From assembly GCF_007828045.1 (NCBI RefSeq), contig NZ_VITN01000005.1:208510-272509 (forward strand): a DNA stretch of 64,000 nucleotides, read 5' to 3'. Below the pieces are notes generated by a model. That model was not told the origin of the DNA. It searched no databases and worked only from the letters and a program-made list of their open reading frames with translations. Below, piece after piece: positions 1 to 8,334 of this stretch. Source of the DNA: Nitrospirillum amazonense (GTDB lineage: Bacteria; Pseudomonadota; Alphaproteobacteria; Azospirillales; Azospirillaceae). The position numbers and the translations under genes are program-made. The first letter of the stretch is position 1. Every line of letters starts with the position of its first letter.

Positions 1-1
1 G

Positions 2-286
2 GGCGGCACTATCGCCCTGGGCGGCGGCAGCGCCACCCTAGGCACCATCGCCGGCGGCACCCTGACCCAGACCAGCGGTTCGGCCAGCCTGGGCACCATC
101 TCGGGCGGCACCATCGCGCTGGCCGGCGGCAGCGCCGCCCTGGGCACCATCAGCGGCGGCACCCTGACCCAGAGCAATGGCTCGGCCAGCCTGGGCACCG
201 TCTCGGGCGGCACTATCGCCCTGGGCGGCGGCAGCGCCACCCTAGGCACCATCAGCGGCGGCACCCTGACGCAAAGCACCGGGTCC
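2..286 (+). repeat. Tandem 102-bp coding repeats
   Basis: Units start at 2, 104 and 206; the third is recognisable to about 286. Each encodes 34 residues made of two 17-residue halves that alternate GGTIAL and GGTLTQ openings and end in LGTI. More copies probably lie upstream of the window. DNA identity between units is high, including synonymous positions, so the array is recent or homogenised. Confidence 0.9.
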
Positions 287-2068
287 ACCATCGCCGGCAC
301 CACGGCGGTGCAGGTCCAGGGCGGCAGCCTGAACCTGGGCGGCACGGTGCAGGCGCCCCTGGCGGTCAACGGCGGCCTGGTGGCCCTGAACGGCACCGCC
401 ACCGGCCCCGTCACCGTGGGCAGCGACGGTACCCTGCGCGGGTCCGGCGTCATCACCGGGGCGGCCACCGTCGCCGGCGTGCTGCGCCCCGGCAACTCGC
501 CCGGCACGCTGACCTTCACCGATGGGCTGACGCAAGGCGCGCAGTCGGTGCTGTCCATCGACATCGATGGCACGGGCACGGGCAAGGGGGCCGGCAACTA
601 CTCGCGCGTCCTGGTGACGGGCGGCAGCTACGTCATCGGCTCCGGCGCGGTGCTGCAGCCCAACCTGCGCGGCATGACGGGCAGCGCCAGCAACACCTAC
701 ACCCCGGGCCTGGGCACGGACTTCACCATCGTGCAGGCGGCGGGCGGCGTGTCGGGCACCTTCGCCGGCATCACCCAGCCCGGCAGCGGGCTTCTGGCGG
801 GCACGCAGTTCACGGCGCTGTACACCAGCAACGCCATCGACCTGTACGTCACCCCCACCTACGGCAACTTGGCCAGCATGGGGGCCAGCGCCAACCAGCA
901 GACCATGGGCCGTGTGGTGGCGGGCCTGAGCAGCACCAGCAACGCCGACCTCACCGCCGTGCTGAAGGCCCTGTACGGCCTGCCCACGGTGGGCGCGTCC
1001 TTGGACGCCCTGGCGCAGATCGGGGGCAGCAGCCAGGCCAACATCGTGGCCTACAGCCTGAACCGCGGCTTGGCGGCCACTCAGGTGCTGGGCCAGCGCC
1101 TGGCGGCGGTGCGCGACGGCGTGGCGGGCGGCATGCAGGGCACGATGCAGGCCCAGTTGGTGGGCCGCACGCTCTACACCAGCATGGCTTCCAGCGGCGA
1201 CGCCCCGCTGGTCGAGGACGAGCGTGGTGCGGCCGCCGGTTCGGCGCCGGAGGAGGGCTGGCACTTCTGGGCGCAGGGCCTGGGGGCGTTCACCCGCGTG
1301 GACAGCGACGGCAACGCCGCGGGCGGGCACAGCAACACCGGCGGCGGCCTGTTCGGCGGCGACCGCACGGTGGCGCCGGGCGTGACCGTGGGTCTGGCCG
1401 GCGTGCTGCTGCAGAGCACCTCGGGCGGGTCCAACGAGACCAGCAGCTACGGCCTGTCGGCCTACGGCAACGTGGATCTGGGCGACGGCCTGTTCGTCAC
1501 CGGCAACGCCGGCTACACCTACGACCAGTACGACACGGCGCGGACCATGGGCTTCGGCGGCCTCAGCCGCACGGCCTTCGGCCACACCACCGGTGACGAA
1601 TTGAGCGCCGGTGTCACGGCCGGCTACCGGGTGCGGGTGTCCAACCTGACGCTGGAGCCGCAGGCCGGCATCCAGTGGCTGAAGGTGGGCCGCGACGGCT
1701 TCACCGAGACGGGGGCCGGCGCCTTGAACCTGGTGCTGCAGGACCTGGACGCCACGGCGCTGCAGAGCAGCGTGGGCGGCCGCGCCTCGGCCAGCTGGAA
1801 GACGGACGGCGGCACGGTGATCACGCCGGCCCTGCGGGCGGCCTGGCTGCACGACTTCCGCGACCGGGCCCTGACCAGCCAGGCCGCGCTGGCCGGCACC
1901 ACCTTCGCCGTGACCGGCCCCGACACCGGCGCCAACGCGCTGGGCATCGGTGGCGGCCTGACCCTGCAGGAAGGCAACAACCTGAACCTCTACGCCAACT
2001 ATGACGGCACGCTCCGCCGGCATGAGACCGACCACGTCTTCACCGCCGGCTTCCGCCTCAGCTGGTAA
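2..2068 (+). CDS. Autotransporter, C-terminal part (5' end outside window)
   Basis: The frame is open from the window edge to the TAA at 2066-2068, so this is the C-terminal 688 residues of a longer protein. The first 95 or so residues are Gly/Ser/Thr-rich repeats of a beta-helical passenger. They are followed by a linker with the motif RPGNSPGTL, typical of autotransporter passengers. From about position 1250 (EEGWHFWAQGLGAF) to the end lies the outer-membrane beta-barrel, with alternating aromatic and glycine strands and a C-terminal aromatic residue (GFRLSW) expected for BAM recognition. Type V secretion proteins insert this barrel and export the passenger to the cell surface. An internal ATG at 308 could be mistaken for the start, but the repeats run through it in frame. 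The substrate or adhesive role cannot be read from the sequence. Confidence 0.88.
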   Translation, partial: GGTIALGGGSATLGTIAGGTLTQTSGSASLGTISGGTIALAGGSAALGTISGGTLTQSNGSASLGTVSGGTIALGGGSATLGTISGGTLTQSTGSTIAGTTAVQVQGGSLNLGGTVQAPLAVNGGLVALNGTATGPVTVGSDGTLRGSGVITGAATVAGVLRPGNSPGTLTFTDGLTQGAQSVLSIDIDGTGTGKGAGNYSRVLVTGGSYVIGSGAVLQPNLRGMTGSASNTYTPGLGTDFTIVQAAGGVSGTFAGITQPGSGLLAGTQFTALYTSNAIDLYVTPTYGNLASMGASANQQTMGRVVAGLSSTSNADLTAVLKALYGLPTVGASLDALAQIGGSSQANIVAYSLNRGLAATQVLGQRLAAVRDGVAGGMQGTMQAQLVGRTLYTSMASSGDAPLVEDERGAAAGSAPEEGWHFWAQGLGAFTRVDSDGNAAGGHSNTGGGLFGGDRTVAPGVTVGLAGVLLQSTSGGSNETSSYGLSAYGNVDLGDGLFVTGNAGYTYDQYDTARTMGFGGLSRTAFGHTTGDELSAGVTAGYRVRVSNLTLEPQAGIQWLKVGRDGFTETGAGALNLVLQDLDATALQSSVGGRASASWKTDGGTVITPALRAAWLHDFRDRALTSQAALAGTTFAVTGPDTGANALGIGGGLTLQEGNNLNLYANYDGTLRRHETDHVFTAGFRLSW

Positions 2069-2091
2069 GACGGGCTCAGGCTCATAAGTGA

Positions 2092-2124
2092 CAACGGCCC
2101 GGGTGGCATCCACCCGGGCCGTTG
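2092..2124. terminator. Hairpin after autotransporter gene
   Basis: A perfect 15-bp inverted repeat (arms 2092-2106 and 2110-2124) encloses a 3-nt CAT loop, 23 bp after the autotransporter stop. No T tract follows, so it may act as a Rho-assisted or mRNA-protecting hairpin rather than a classic intrinsic terminator. Confidence 0.7.
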
Positions 2125-2147
2125 CCATATCCTGGGGACACAACCGC

Positions 2148-2176
2148 GAGGGAAACGGGCGGCGAGGGAAACGGGC
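2148..2176 (+). repeat. Direct repeat duplicating a Shine-Dalgarno
   Basis: GAGGGAAACGGGC occurs at 2148-2160 and again at 2164-2176, directly abutting the ATG at 2177. The second copy supplies GAGGG as ribosome-binding site about 8 nt from the start; the first copy duplicates it 16 bp upstream. Confidence 0.75.
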
Positions 2177-2677
2177 ATGAGCGAGGCGTTCATCTGCAGT
2201 GTTTGCGGTCAAACCCATGAGGGCCTGCCCACCCAGTGGGCCTGGAAGCTGCCCGACGTGGTCTGGGCCATTCCCGAGGGCGATCGCGAGAGCGCCGCCG
2301 ATTTCACCGAGGACGTCTGCGCCTACGACGGGCGCTTCTTCATCCGCTGCGTCCTGCCCATCCCCTTCACCCACCAGGCGGACTTCTTCGGCTGGGGCGT
2401 GTGGGCGGAGGTCGGGCGTTCGACCTTCCTGCGCTATCTGGATTTATACGAGGCGGACGGCAGCACGGAACCGCCGCTGCCCGGCACGCTGGCCAACGTC
2501 ATCAGCCTCTACGGCACACCACTGGGACAGCCTGTGCTGATCCAGTTCGGCACCGCCAGCGAGCGGCCCATGCTGCGCCTCACCAACGACGACATGTCGC
2601 CGCTGGCGCGGGAACAGCGGGCAGGCATGGGCGCCGACCGCCACCATGAGATCCTGAAGGCGCTGGGGGCGCTCTAA
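2177..2677 (+). CDS. DUF2199 domain protein
   Basis: A 166-residue cytosolic protein matching the DUF2199 pattern: an N-terminal zinc-ribbon-like CSVCGQTHEGLP, then a conserved block near residues 58-76 (CVLPIPFTHQ, FFGWGVWAEV). The biochemical role of this family is unknown. The start is fixed by GAGGG at 2164-2168. It converges with the GNAT gene, with only 10 bp between the stops and no visible terminator between them. It stands alone in its transcription unit, so context gives no functional clue. Confidence 0.8.
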   Translation: MSEAFICSVCGQTHEGLPTQWAWKLPDVVWAIPEGDRESAADFTEDVCAYDGRFFIRCVLPIPFTHQADFFGWGVWAEVGRSTFLRYLDLYEADGSTEPPLPGTLANVISLYGTPLGQPVLIQFGTASERPMLRLTNDDMSPLAREQRAGMGADRHHEILKALGAL

Positions 2678-2687
2678 CTGGAACGCG

Positions 2688-3278
2688 CTAACCGCGCCAG
2701 TCGTCGCGCAGGATGCCGTACAGCACATGGTCGGCCCAGCGGCCGTCGATGCGCAGATAGCCCCGGGCATAGCCCTCGCGCACGAAGCCCACTTTTTCCA
2801 GCAGGCCCTGGCTGGGCTGGTTGGTGGGCAGGCAGGCGGCCTCCACCCGATGCAGGCCCAGCTGGCCAAAGGCGAAGCCCAGGCTGGCCTTGGCCGCCTC
2901 GCTGGTATAGCCGCGCCGGGCGTAGGGCTTGCCCACCCAATAGCCCATGGTGGCCATCTGGGCCACGCCCCGGCGCACATTGGACAGGCCGATGCCGCCC
3001 ACCAGCCGGTCGCTGGAGCGCTCGAAGATCAAAAAGCTGTAGGCCTCGTCATTGCGCCATTCCGCCGTATGCCGGCGCACCCGGCGCAGAAAGGAAGAGC
3101 GCAGCAGGGCGTCGGCCGGCCAGGTGGGTTCCCACGGGGCCAGGAAGTCCCGGCTGCGTTCGCGCAGGTCGGCCCATTCCCGCCAATCCTTGACCTGGGC
3201 CGGGCGCAGGTAGACCTGCGGCCCGTCCAGGCGGATGGCCGGTGTGCTCAGGATATCGGCATGTAACAGCCGTATCAC
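2688..3278 (-). CDS. RimJ/RimL-type GNAT N-acetyltransferase
   Basis: A 196-residue acetyl-CoA-dependent N-acetyltransferase of the RimJ/RimL group, which modify N-terminal amines of ribosomal or other proteins. The acetyl-CoA-binding motif A is visible as GYWVGKPYARRGYTSEA at residues 112-128, followed by the helix and strand NQPSQGLLEKVGF (153-165) typical of the group. The start codon is GTG at 3278, preceded by a GAGG-rich stretch. It lies 45 bp downstream of the M16 peptidase gene on the same strand, so it may be the last gene of a thrC-peptidase-acetyltransferase unit, an order common in Rhodospirillales. The target protein is not predictable. Confidence 0.85.
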   Translation of the reverse strand: MIRLLHADILSTPAIRLDGPQVYLRPAQVKDWREWADLRERSRDFLAPWEPTWPADALLRSSFLRRVRRHTAEWRNDEAYSFLIFERSSDRLVGGIGLSNVRRGVAQMATMGYWVGKPYARRGYTSEAAKASLGFAFGQLGLHRVEAACLPTNQPSQGLLEKVGFVREGYARGYLRIDGRWADHVLYGILRDDWRG

Positions 3279-3323
3279 CGCCTCAAGCCCCTCCCTACCC
3301 CCATCGCCCCATCGTTACCGGCT

Positions 3324-4595
3324 TCAGTGGCCCAGCCGGGCCCTGATGCGGTCATACGATTCCAAACCGGCCAGCGGCCCCAGGGCCGTCACCACCGGCA
3401 CGCTCTCCAACAGCCGGCGGGCGCACCGTTCCACGGCGTCCACGTCCACCGCGTTCACCCGGGCCAGCATCTCCGCCACCGGGACGGGGCGACCGTGGAT
3501 CAGCATCTGCTGCCCCACCTGCTCGCACCGCGCCATGCTGCTTTCCAAGGCCATGACCAGGCTGGACTTCAGCTGGGCGCGGGCGCGCGCCACCTCATCC
3601 TCGCGGATGCTGCCCACCAGGTTGGCGACCTCGCCACAGACCACGGGCACCAGCTCCGCCACCTGTTCCGGCCCCGTGCCGGCATAGATGCCGAACAGGC
3701 CCGTCTCGGCGAAATGGCTGGCGAAGCTGTAGATGCTGTAGACCAGCCCCCGCTTCTCCCGCACCTCCTGGAACAGGCGGGACGACATGCCGCCGCCCAG
3801 CAGGGTGGACAGCACCTGCGTCGCGTAGTTGTCCTCGTGGTGGACGCCCACCGCCTCGAATCCCAGCACGACGTGGGTCTGTTCCAGGTCGCGCTCGTCA
3901 CGGAAATCGCCGCAGTGATAGCTGGCCTTTTCGTGCGTCCAGTCCCGATGCTCCGGCAGGGCACCGAACATCTCGGCCGCCATGTCCACCATGCGGGCGT
4001 GCTCGATGCGGCCGGACGCCGCCACCACCATGGCCGGGCCGGAATAGTGCCCCTGGACGTAGGCGGTCAGGTCGTCGCGGCTGAGCCTCTCCACGATCTC
4101 CGGCAGGCCCAGCACGGGGCGGCCCAGCGCTTGGCCGGGGAAGGCCGTCGCCTGGAAATGGTCGAAGATGATGTCGTCGGGCGTATCCTCGGCCTGGCCG
4201 ATCTCCTGCAGGACGACCGTACGCTCCTTGACCAACTCGTCGGCGTCCAGACTGGCGTGCTGCACCATGTCCGCTACGATGTCCAGGGCCAGGCCCGCGT
4301 CCTCCTTCAGCACCTTGCCGTAATAGGCCGTGTGCTCCCGCGTGGTATACGCGTTCAGGTGCCCCCCCACGTCCTCGATCTGCTGGCTGATCTGATAGGC
4401 GTCGCGCTTGGGCGTGCCCTTGAACAGCATGTGCTCCACCAGGTGGGCGACGCCGTTGACCTCGGGCGCCTCGTCCCGGGTGCCGACACCGACCCAGACG
4501 CCCAGCGACACCGTCTCCACCCCGGCCATGCTGTCGGTGACGACGCGCAGGCCGTTGTCCAGCGTAGTGACCTGGATTCCGCCCCCGTCGCTCAT
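3324..4595 (-). CDS. M16 family zinc peptidase (processing-peptidase-like)
   Basis: A 423-residue metallopeptidase of the pitrilysin/mitochondrial processing peptidase family. The inverted zinc motif HLVEH is at residues 51-55 and the third ligand Glu is probably E131 (VVLQEIGQ), 76 residues further on as in active members. It lacks a signal peptide. The C-terminal half carries the second M16-like domain with the glycine-rich GGGMSSRLFQEVREKRGL segment. Its ATG overlaps the thrC stop by 4 bp, so the two are translationally coupled. The family degrades or trims peptides; in alphaproteobacteria its physiological substrate is unclear, and the link to threonine synthesis is positional only. Confidence 0.92.
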   Translation of the reverse strand: MSDGGGIQVTTLDNGLRVVTDSMAGVETVSLGVWVGVGTRDEAPEVNGVAHLVEHMLFKGTPKRDAYQISQQIEDVGGHLNAYTTREHTAYYGKVLKEDAGLALDIVADMVQHASLDADELVKERTVVLQEIGQAEDTPDDIIFDHFQATAFPGQALGRPVLGLPEIVERLSRDDLTAYVQGHYSGPAMVVAASGRIEHARMVDMAAEMFGALPEHRDWTHEKASYHCGDFRDERDLEQTHVVLGFEAVGVHHEDNYATQVLSTLLGGGMSSRLFQEVREKRGLVYSIYSFASHFAETGLFGIYAGTGPEQVAELVPVVCGEVANLVGSIREDEVARARAQLKSSLVMALESSMARCEQVGQQMLIHGRPVPVAEMLARVNAVDVDAVERCARRLLESVPVVTALGPLAGLESYDRIRARLGH

Positions 4596-6022
4596 CGGGC
4601 GGCTCCCGTGACGCGGGATTTGGAGCGCACGAAGGCTTTCACGGCCTCGACGTCGTTGGGCAGCACGGACACCCGCTCCTCCCGTTCATAAAGGTCGGCC
4701 AGATGGCGGGGCAATGGCGGATGCACGCCGGTGGCGGCCTTGACCGCGTCCGGGAACTTGGCCGGATGGGCGCAGGCCAGCGACACCAGCGGCACCTCGG
4801 CCGGCACGGTGCCGGCGGCGCGGGCCTGGGCGGCGGCATGCACGCCCACGGCCGTGTGCGGGTCCAAGAGGTAACCCGTGGTCTCGAACACCCGGCGCAT
4901 GGTTTCCGCCGTCTCACGCTCATCGGCGCGGAAGCCGTCGAACAGGCCCCGCGCCTCGGCCAGCTGACGCTCATCCACCGTGAAGCGGCCGCTGGCGGCG
5001 AAGCCGTCCATCACGCCCGTCACGGCGGTACCGTCGCGGCCCAGCAGGTCGAACAGCAGGCGTTCGAAGTTGCTGGACACCTGGATGTCCATGCTGGGGC
5101 TGATGGTGGGGACCACGCCGTTGGTGGCCATGGTGCCGGACTGGAAGAAGCGGGTCAGGATGTCGTTGCTGTTGGTGCCCACCACCAGGCGCTGGATAGG
5201 CAGGCCGAGGGCCCGGGCGCCGTAGGCGGCATAGACGTTACCGAAGTTGCCGGTGGGAACGGAGAAGGCCACCGGCCGGTCCGGCGCGCCCAGGGCCACA
5301 CCCGCCGCCACGTAGTACACCACCTGGGCCAGGATGCGGGCCCAGTTGATGGAGTTGACGGCGGAGATGTTCAGCTCATCGCGGTAGGCCTGGTCATTGA
5401 ACAGGGCCTTCACGATGGCCTGGCAGTCGTCGAAGGTCCCTTCCAACGCCACGTTGTGCACGTTGGGCGACAGCACGGTGGTCATCTGCCGGCGCTGCAC
5501 TTCGGACGTGCGGCCCCTGGGGTGCAGGATGACGATGTCCACCAGCTCACGATCCCGGCAGGCCTCGATGGCGGCCGAACCGGTATCGCCCGAGGTGGCG
5601 CCCACCACGGTGATACGACGGCCGCGCTTGGCCAGCACATGGTCGAACAGGCGGCCCAGCAGCTGCAGCGCCACGTCCTTGAAGGCCAGGGTGGGGCCGT
5701 GGAACAGTTCCAGCACCCAATCCTCCTGCCCCAGCTGGGTCAGGGGGGTGACGGCGGCGTGGGCGAAGCTGCCATAGGCGTCATGCACCAGGGCGCGCAG
5801 CTCATCCTGGGAAATGGCGCCGCCCATGAAGGGGGCCATCACGCGGGTGGCCAGCTCGCCATAGCTGAGGCCGCGCAGGGCGCGCAAGGCGCTGGCGTCG
5901 AAGGCCGGCCAGGCCGCCGGCACATACAGGCCGCCGTCACGGGCCAAGCCCGCCAGTAGCGCATCCTCAAAGCCCAAGGCCGGCGCCCGGCCCCGCGTGC
6001 TGATATAATCCACCCTAGGCAT
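4592..6022 (-). CDS. thrC: Threonine synthase
   Basis: A PLP enzyme converting O-phospho-homoserine to threonine, the last step of threonine biosynthesis. It has 476 residues, the length of the long (class II, E. coli-like) threonine synthases. The N terminus (YISTRGRAP, then DGGLYVP) matches the family. The PLP lysine is K115 in HGPTLAFKDVA, and the phosphate-binding segment VVGATSGDTGSAA follows. It is first in a minus-strand unit with the M16 peptidase. The asd gene at 57566, which acts earlier in the same pathway, is in this window but not linked. Confidence 0.97.
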   Translation of the reverse strand: MPRVDYISTRGRAPALGFEDALLAGLARDGGLYVPAAWPAFDASALRALRGLSYGELATRVMAPFMGGAISQDELRALVHDAYGSFAHAAVTPLTQLGQEDWVLELFHGPTLAFKDVALQLLGRLFDHVLAKRGRRITVVGATSGDTGSAAIEACRDRELVDIVILHPRGRTSEVQRRQMTTVLSPNVHNVALEGTFDDCQAIVKALFNDQAYRDELNISAVNSINWARILAQVVYYVAAGVALGAPDRPVAFSVPTGNFGNVYAAYGARALGLPIQRLVVGTNSNDILTRFFQSGTMATNGVVPTISPSMDIQVSSNFERLLFDLLGRDGTAVTGVMDGFAASGRFTVDERQLAEARGLFDGFRADERETAETMRRVFETTGYLLDPHTAVGVHAAAQARAAGTVPAEVPLVSLACAHPAKFPDAVKAATGVHPPLPRHLADLYEREERVSVLPNDVEAVKAFVRSKSRVTGAAR

Positions 6023-6337
6023 CCATCCCTTGGCTCAACGCGAACCCCTACAGTAGCCAGTGGCGCCAAGGTCCCGCAAGCCCGCCAGCCCGCCATGGAA
6101 ACATGGGTGATTCGCATGGGAAGACCAGCGGCGTGTCAAGGCCCCGGCGAGGCGTTCCAGGACATCTGATTTTCCCTGAAATGACACTTGGAAACCGCCT
6201 CCGGTTGCGCTGCAATAGAATCGACGGTCGGGGCTTGGCTCCGCCGTTCAATAGCAACATTCCCCGCCAGGATGGACCGGACGAGGCATCGTTCCGGAAC
6301 GCCGTGGGGTCTTCGAGATGGGGCGTTCCGCGGCACC
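6023..6337. other. Divergent intergenic region, thrC / membrane pair
   Basis: 315 bp between the divergent starts of thrC and the 6338 gene. It must hold promoters in both directions. A TAGAAT at 6216-6221 resembles a -10 box for the plus strand, but no convincing -35 lies at 16-18 bp. A frame open from 6188 runs into the downstream gene, but its composition looks non-coding before the membrane segment. I see no RNA gene or repeat. Confidence 0.4.
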
Positions 6338-6910
6338 ATGGGGCTGATGCACGCGATCATGCTGGCCGGCACCCTGGCGGTGGTGGCGGGCCTGATCATC
6401 CTGGTTCTGGGCAAGTTGGGCGAGGCGGCGGTGGAGCGCCAGCCGGACTTCCGCCATGCCCTCAGCCGCCTGCCCCTGGGTGCCCAGATCGAGAATCGGC
6501 TGGAGGGGCGCGAGGCGGAGCTGCGCGCCGAGTTGACAACCCTGCAGGGCGCCTTGGGCGAAGTGCGCCGCCGCCGCTACGCCCTGGACAAGGACCTGGA
6601 AGACGCGCGCCGCAGCGCCCAGGCCCCGGTGCGCGTGGTGGGGCGTGAGGACGCCGGCCTGAACCGCTTCGTCGCCTGGATGGTCAACCGCCTGGTACAG
6701 CAGGCCCAAGGCGACACCAAGACCGCCGTGGCGCTGGACCCGGAATGGGCCGGCCCGCAGATGATCGAGGTGTGGTCGGAGAACCTGGCCGACGCCCGCC
6801 GCGACCTGCAGCGCTATTTTCCCGCCCCTCTGGGCTATGTGCTGCTGAGCATCCAGCTGGCCAACAGCGGCAAGGCCGACGCGGCCGCGCAGAAGGAGAG
6901 CACGGCATGA
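6338..6910 (+). CDS. Membrane-anchored coiled-coil protein A, unknown function
   Basis: I do not recognise this family. The 190-residue protein begins with a single hydrophobic segment (about residues 4-25, LMHAIMLAGTLAVVAGLIIL). A charged heptad-rich region follows (about 45-92, rich in E, R, L and A), then a soluble C-terminal part with the pattern W-x6-A-R-x2-L-x-R-x-F-P-x3-G-aromatic. The same pattern, with the same spacing, occurs in the next gene, with which it overlaps by 4 bp (ATGA at 6907-6910). The start is placed just before the membrane segment; ATG 6347 is an alternative. Both proteins are probably anchored in the inner membrane and may form a hetero-oligomer; that is inference. 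Confidence 0.7.
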   Translation: MGLMHAIMLAGTLAVVAGLIILVLGKLGEAAVERQPDFRHALSRLPLGAQIENRLEGREAELRAELTTLQGALGEVRRRRYALDKDLEDARRSAQAPVRVVGREDAGLNRFVAWMVNRLVQQAQGDTKTAVALDPEWAGPQMIEVWSENLADARRDLQRYFPAPLGYVLLSIQLANSGKADAAAQKESTA

Positions 6911-7485
6911 TCGCCCTGATGCTGACCCTGCTGGCCGTGGTGGTCACCGCGGGCCTGACCGGGGAACGCGCCTGGACCCGCGTCAGCGAGGCCAAGACCC
7001 GCCGTCGCCAAGCCTTGACCCGTCGGCGGGAACAAAGCCAGCGCATCCGCCGCCTGGCGCGCGCCACCTACAGCCTGAAGCAGCAACGCCGCCACATCCA
7101 GCTGACCATGGAGACATTGCAGGACGAATGCGCGCGGCTGGAGCAGGACATCAAGCGCATCGCCCGCCCGGAAAACCGCATCTTCGTGCTGGAGGAGCGC
7201 CGCAACCCCGCCGACGCCGCCTGGATCGCCACGGTGGAGGTGGGCGGCACCGTCGCCGACAGCGCCCCGCCCGCCGCCGTGCCCTGGCAGCGCCGCCGCT
7301 TCCTGCTGTGGGCCGGCGATGATGAGGGCGCCCGGGCCCGCCTGGAACGCCGCTTCCCCCATGGCAGCGGCTTCCGGGTCAGCCAGCTGATGCTGCGCCC
7401 CAGCCACGCCGCGGTACCGCCGGCCGCCGGCACCGGCGGGCTGGAAACGCGGGCGGAAAAGGCGGCCCGGCTGGCGGCCGGTTGA
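6907..7485 (+). CDS. Membrane-anchored coiled-coil protein B, unknown function
   Basis: A 192-residue protein starting in the ATGA overlap with protein A. It has an N-terminal hydrophobic anchor (MIALMLTLLAVVVTAGL), then a very Arg/Gln-rich predicted coiled coil (about residues 30-95), then a C-terminal part with W-x6-A-R-x2-L-x-R-x-F-P-x3-G-F, matching protein A position for position. The two are therefore likely ancient tandem duplicates that still work together. An upstream in-frame extension to 6745 overlaps protein A and is not credible. No enzyme motif is visible. Candidate roles, such as envelope scaffolding, are guesses. Confidence 0.7.
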   Translation: MIALMLTLLAVVVTAGLTGERAWTRVSEAKTRRRQALTRRREQSQRIRRLARATYSLKQQRRHIQLTMETLQDECARLEQDIKRIARPENRIFVLEERRNPADAAWIATVEVGGTVADSAPPAAVPWQRRRFLLWAGDDEGARARLERRFPHGSGFRVSQLMLRPSHAAVPPAAGTGGLETRAEKAARLAAG

Positions 7486-7518
7486 TTCGCTGCTGAAGCG
7501 CCGGCGGAGCACGGTCGG

Positions 7519-7541
7519 GGGCGGATCACCGCCCTTCCGGT
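7519..7541. terminator. Possible terminator after membrane pair
   Basis: GGGCGG (7519-7524) and CCGCCC (7529-7534) form a 6-bp stem around ATCA, followed by TTCCGGTTTT. It lies 33 bp after the protein B stop and before the convergent SURF1 gene. Short stem, so tentative. Confidence 0.4.
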
Positions 7542-7578
7542 TTTCCCCGGACCTGACGGATACCGCAACTGCGCCGTT

Positions 7579-8334
7579 TCAATCCGTCTCCACCCGGCTG
7601 AAGCGCAGGTAGGCGATGACCGCCAGGGCCACGGCCAGGCAGTACCAGGTGAGGGCGTACTGCAGATGGTCGTTGGGGACGGTGACGCGGGTCTGGCCGC
7701 CCACGGGGAAGCCACCGGGGTTGGGGGTGGCGCCGGCCTCCACCACCACAGGCTCCGGCACCTCGGTCCCCGCCTTGGCCGCCATGGCGGGCAGGTCGTA
7801 CCACAGCCAGAAATTGTCGTTCACCAGGTTGTCCGGCTGCATCCAGCCGCGCGGCGGCGGCACGCGGGCCACCCCGTCCACCGTCACCTCGCCTTCCAGC
7901 TGGCCTTCCGGCCGGCGCGCCGGGTCCTTGCCCTGGGTGGGAACCCAGCCGCGGTCGACCAGCACCACGCCGCCGCCATCCGCCCGCACGAAGGGCGTGA
8001 CGACGTCATAGCCGGGGGCACCCTTTAGGGAGCGGGCGCCCAGGTACAGCTCATGATCGTTCAGGAAATGGCCGGTGAGGGTCACCCGGCGGTAATCCCA
8101 GGCCTTGGGGTCATCGATCTTGGCCGGCAGTTCGGTGGGGGCGGCCGCCATCTGCTGCTGGATGTGGTCCAGGATGCCCTGCTTCCAGAACAGGCGCTGC
8201 ACCTGCCAAGTGCCTAGGCCCGCCATGAACAGGATGGCGCCGCCAGCCACCAAGCCGCCCCAGAAGGTGGGCCGGAAACGCCGGCGCCCCTTCGACACGG
8301 GGCCCGGGGCGGAAACGGTGGAAGAAGAAGTCAT
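7579..8334 (-). CDS. SURF1 family cytochrome oxidase assembly protein
   Basis: A 251-residue inner-membrane protein of the SURF1/Shy1 family, which helps insert heme a into subunit I of cytochrome c oxidase. Both diagnostic membrane segments are present: an N-terminal one (about 24-44, GGLVAGGAILFMAGLGTWQ) and a C-terminal one (ALTWYCLAVALAVIAYLRF). The periplasmic domain between them carries the conserved G-x-YDVVTPF and VDRGWVP motifs. Its ATG overlaps the DUF983 stop by 4 bp, and the gene sits at the distal end of the ctaC-to-SURF1 series, which fits a late assembly factor. Confidence 0.95.
   Translation of the reverse strand: MTSSSTVSAPGPVSKGRRRFRPTFWGGLVAGGAILFMAGLGTWQVQRLFWKQGILDHIQQQMAAAPTELPAKIDDPKAWDYRRVTLTGHFLNDHELYLGARSLKGAPGYDVVTPFVRADGGGVVLVDRGWVPTQGKDPARRPEGQLEGEVTVDGVARVPPPRGWMQPDNLVNDNFWLWYDLPAMAAKAGTEVPEPVVVEAGATPNPGGFPVGGQTRVTVPNDHLQYALTWYCLAVALAVIAYLRFSRVETD

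Noticed and set aside
2-286. CRISPR array from regularly spaced repeats
   Set aside because: The units are contiguous, in frame and protein-coding with no unique spacers.
242-2374. A 710-codon open frame on the minus strand opposite the autotransporter gene
   Set aside because: It is rich in Arg, Ala, Gly and His as expected for an antisense frame of GC-rich coding DNA, has no family motif, and the plus-strand frame has a clear autotransporter barrel.
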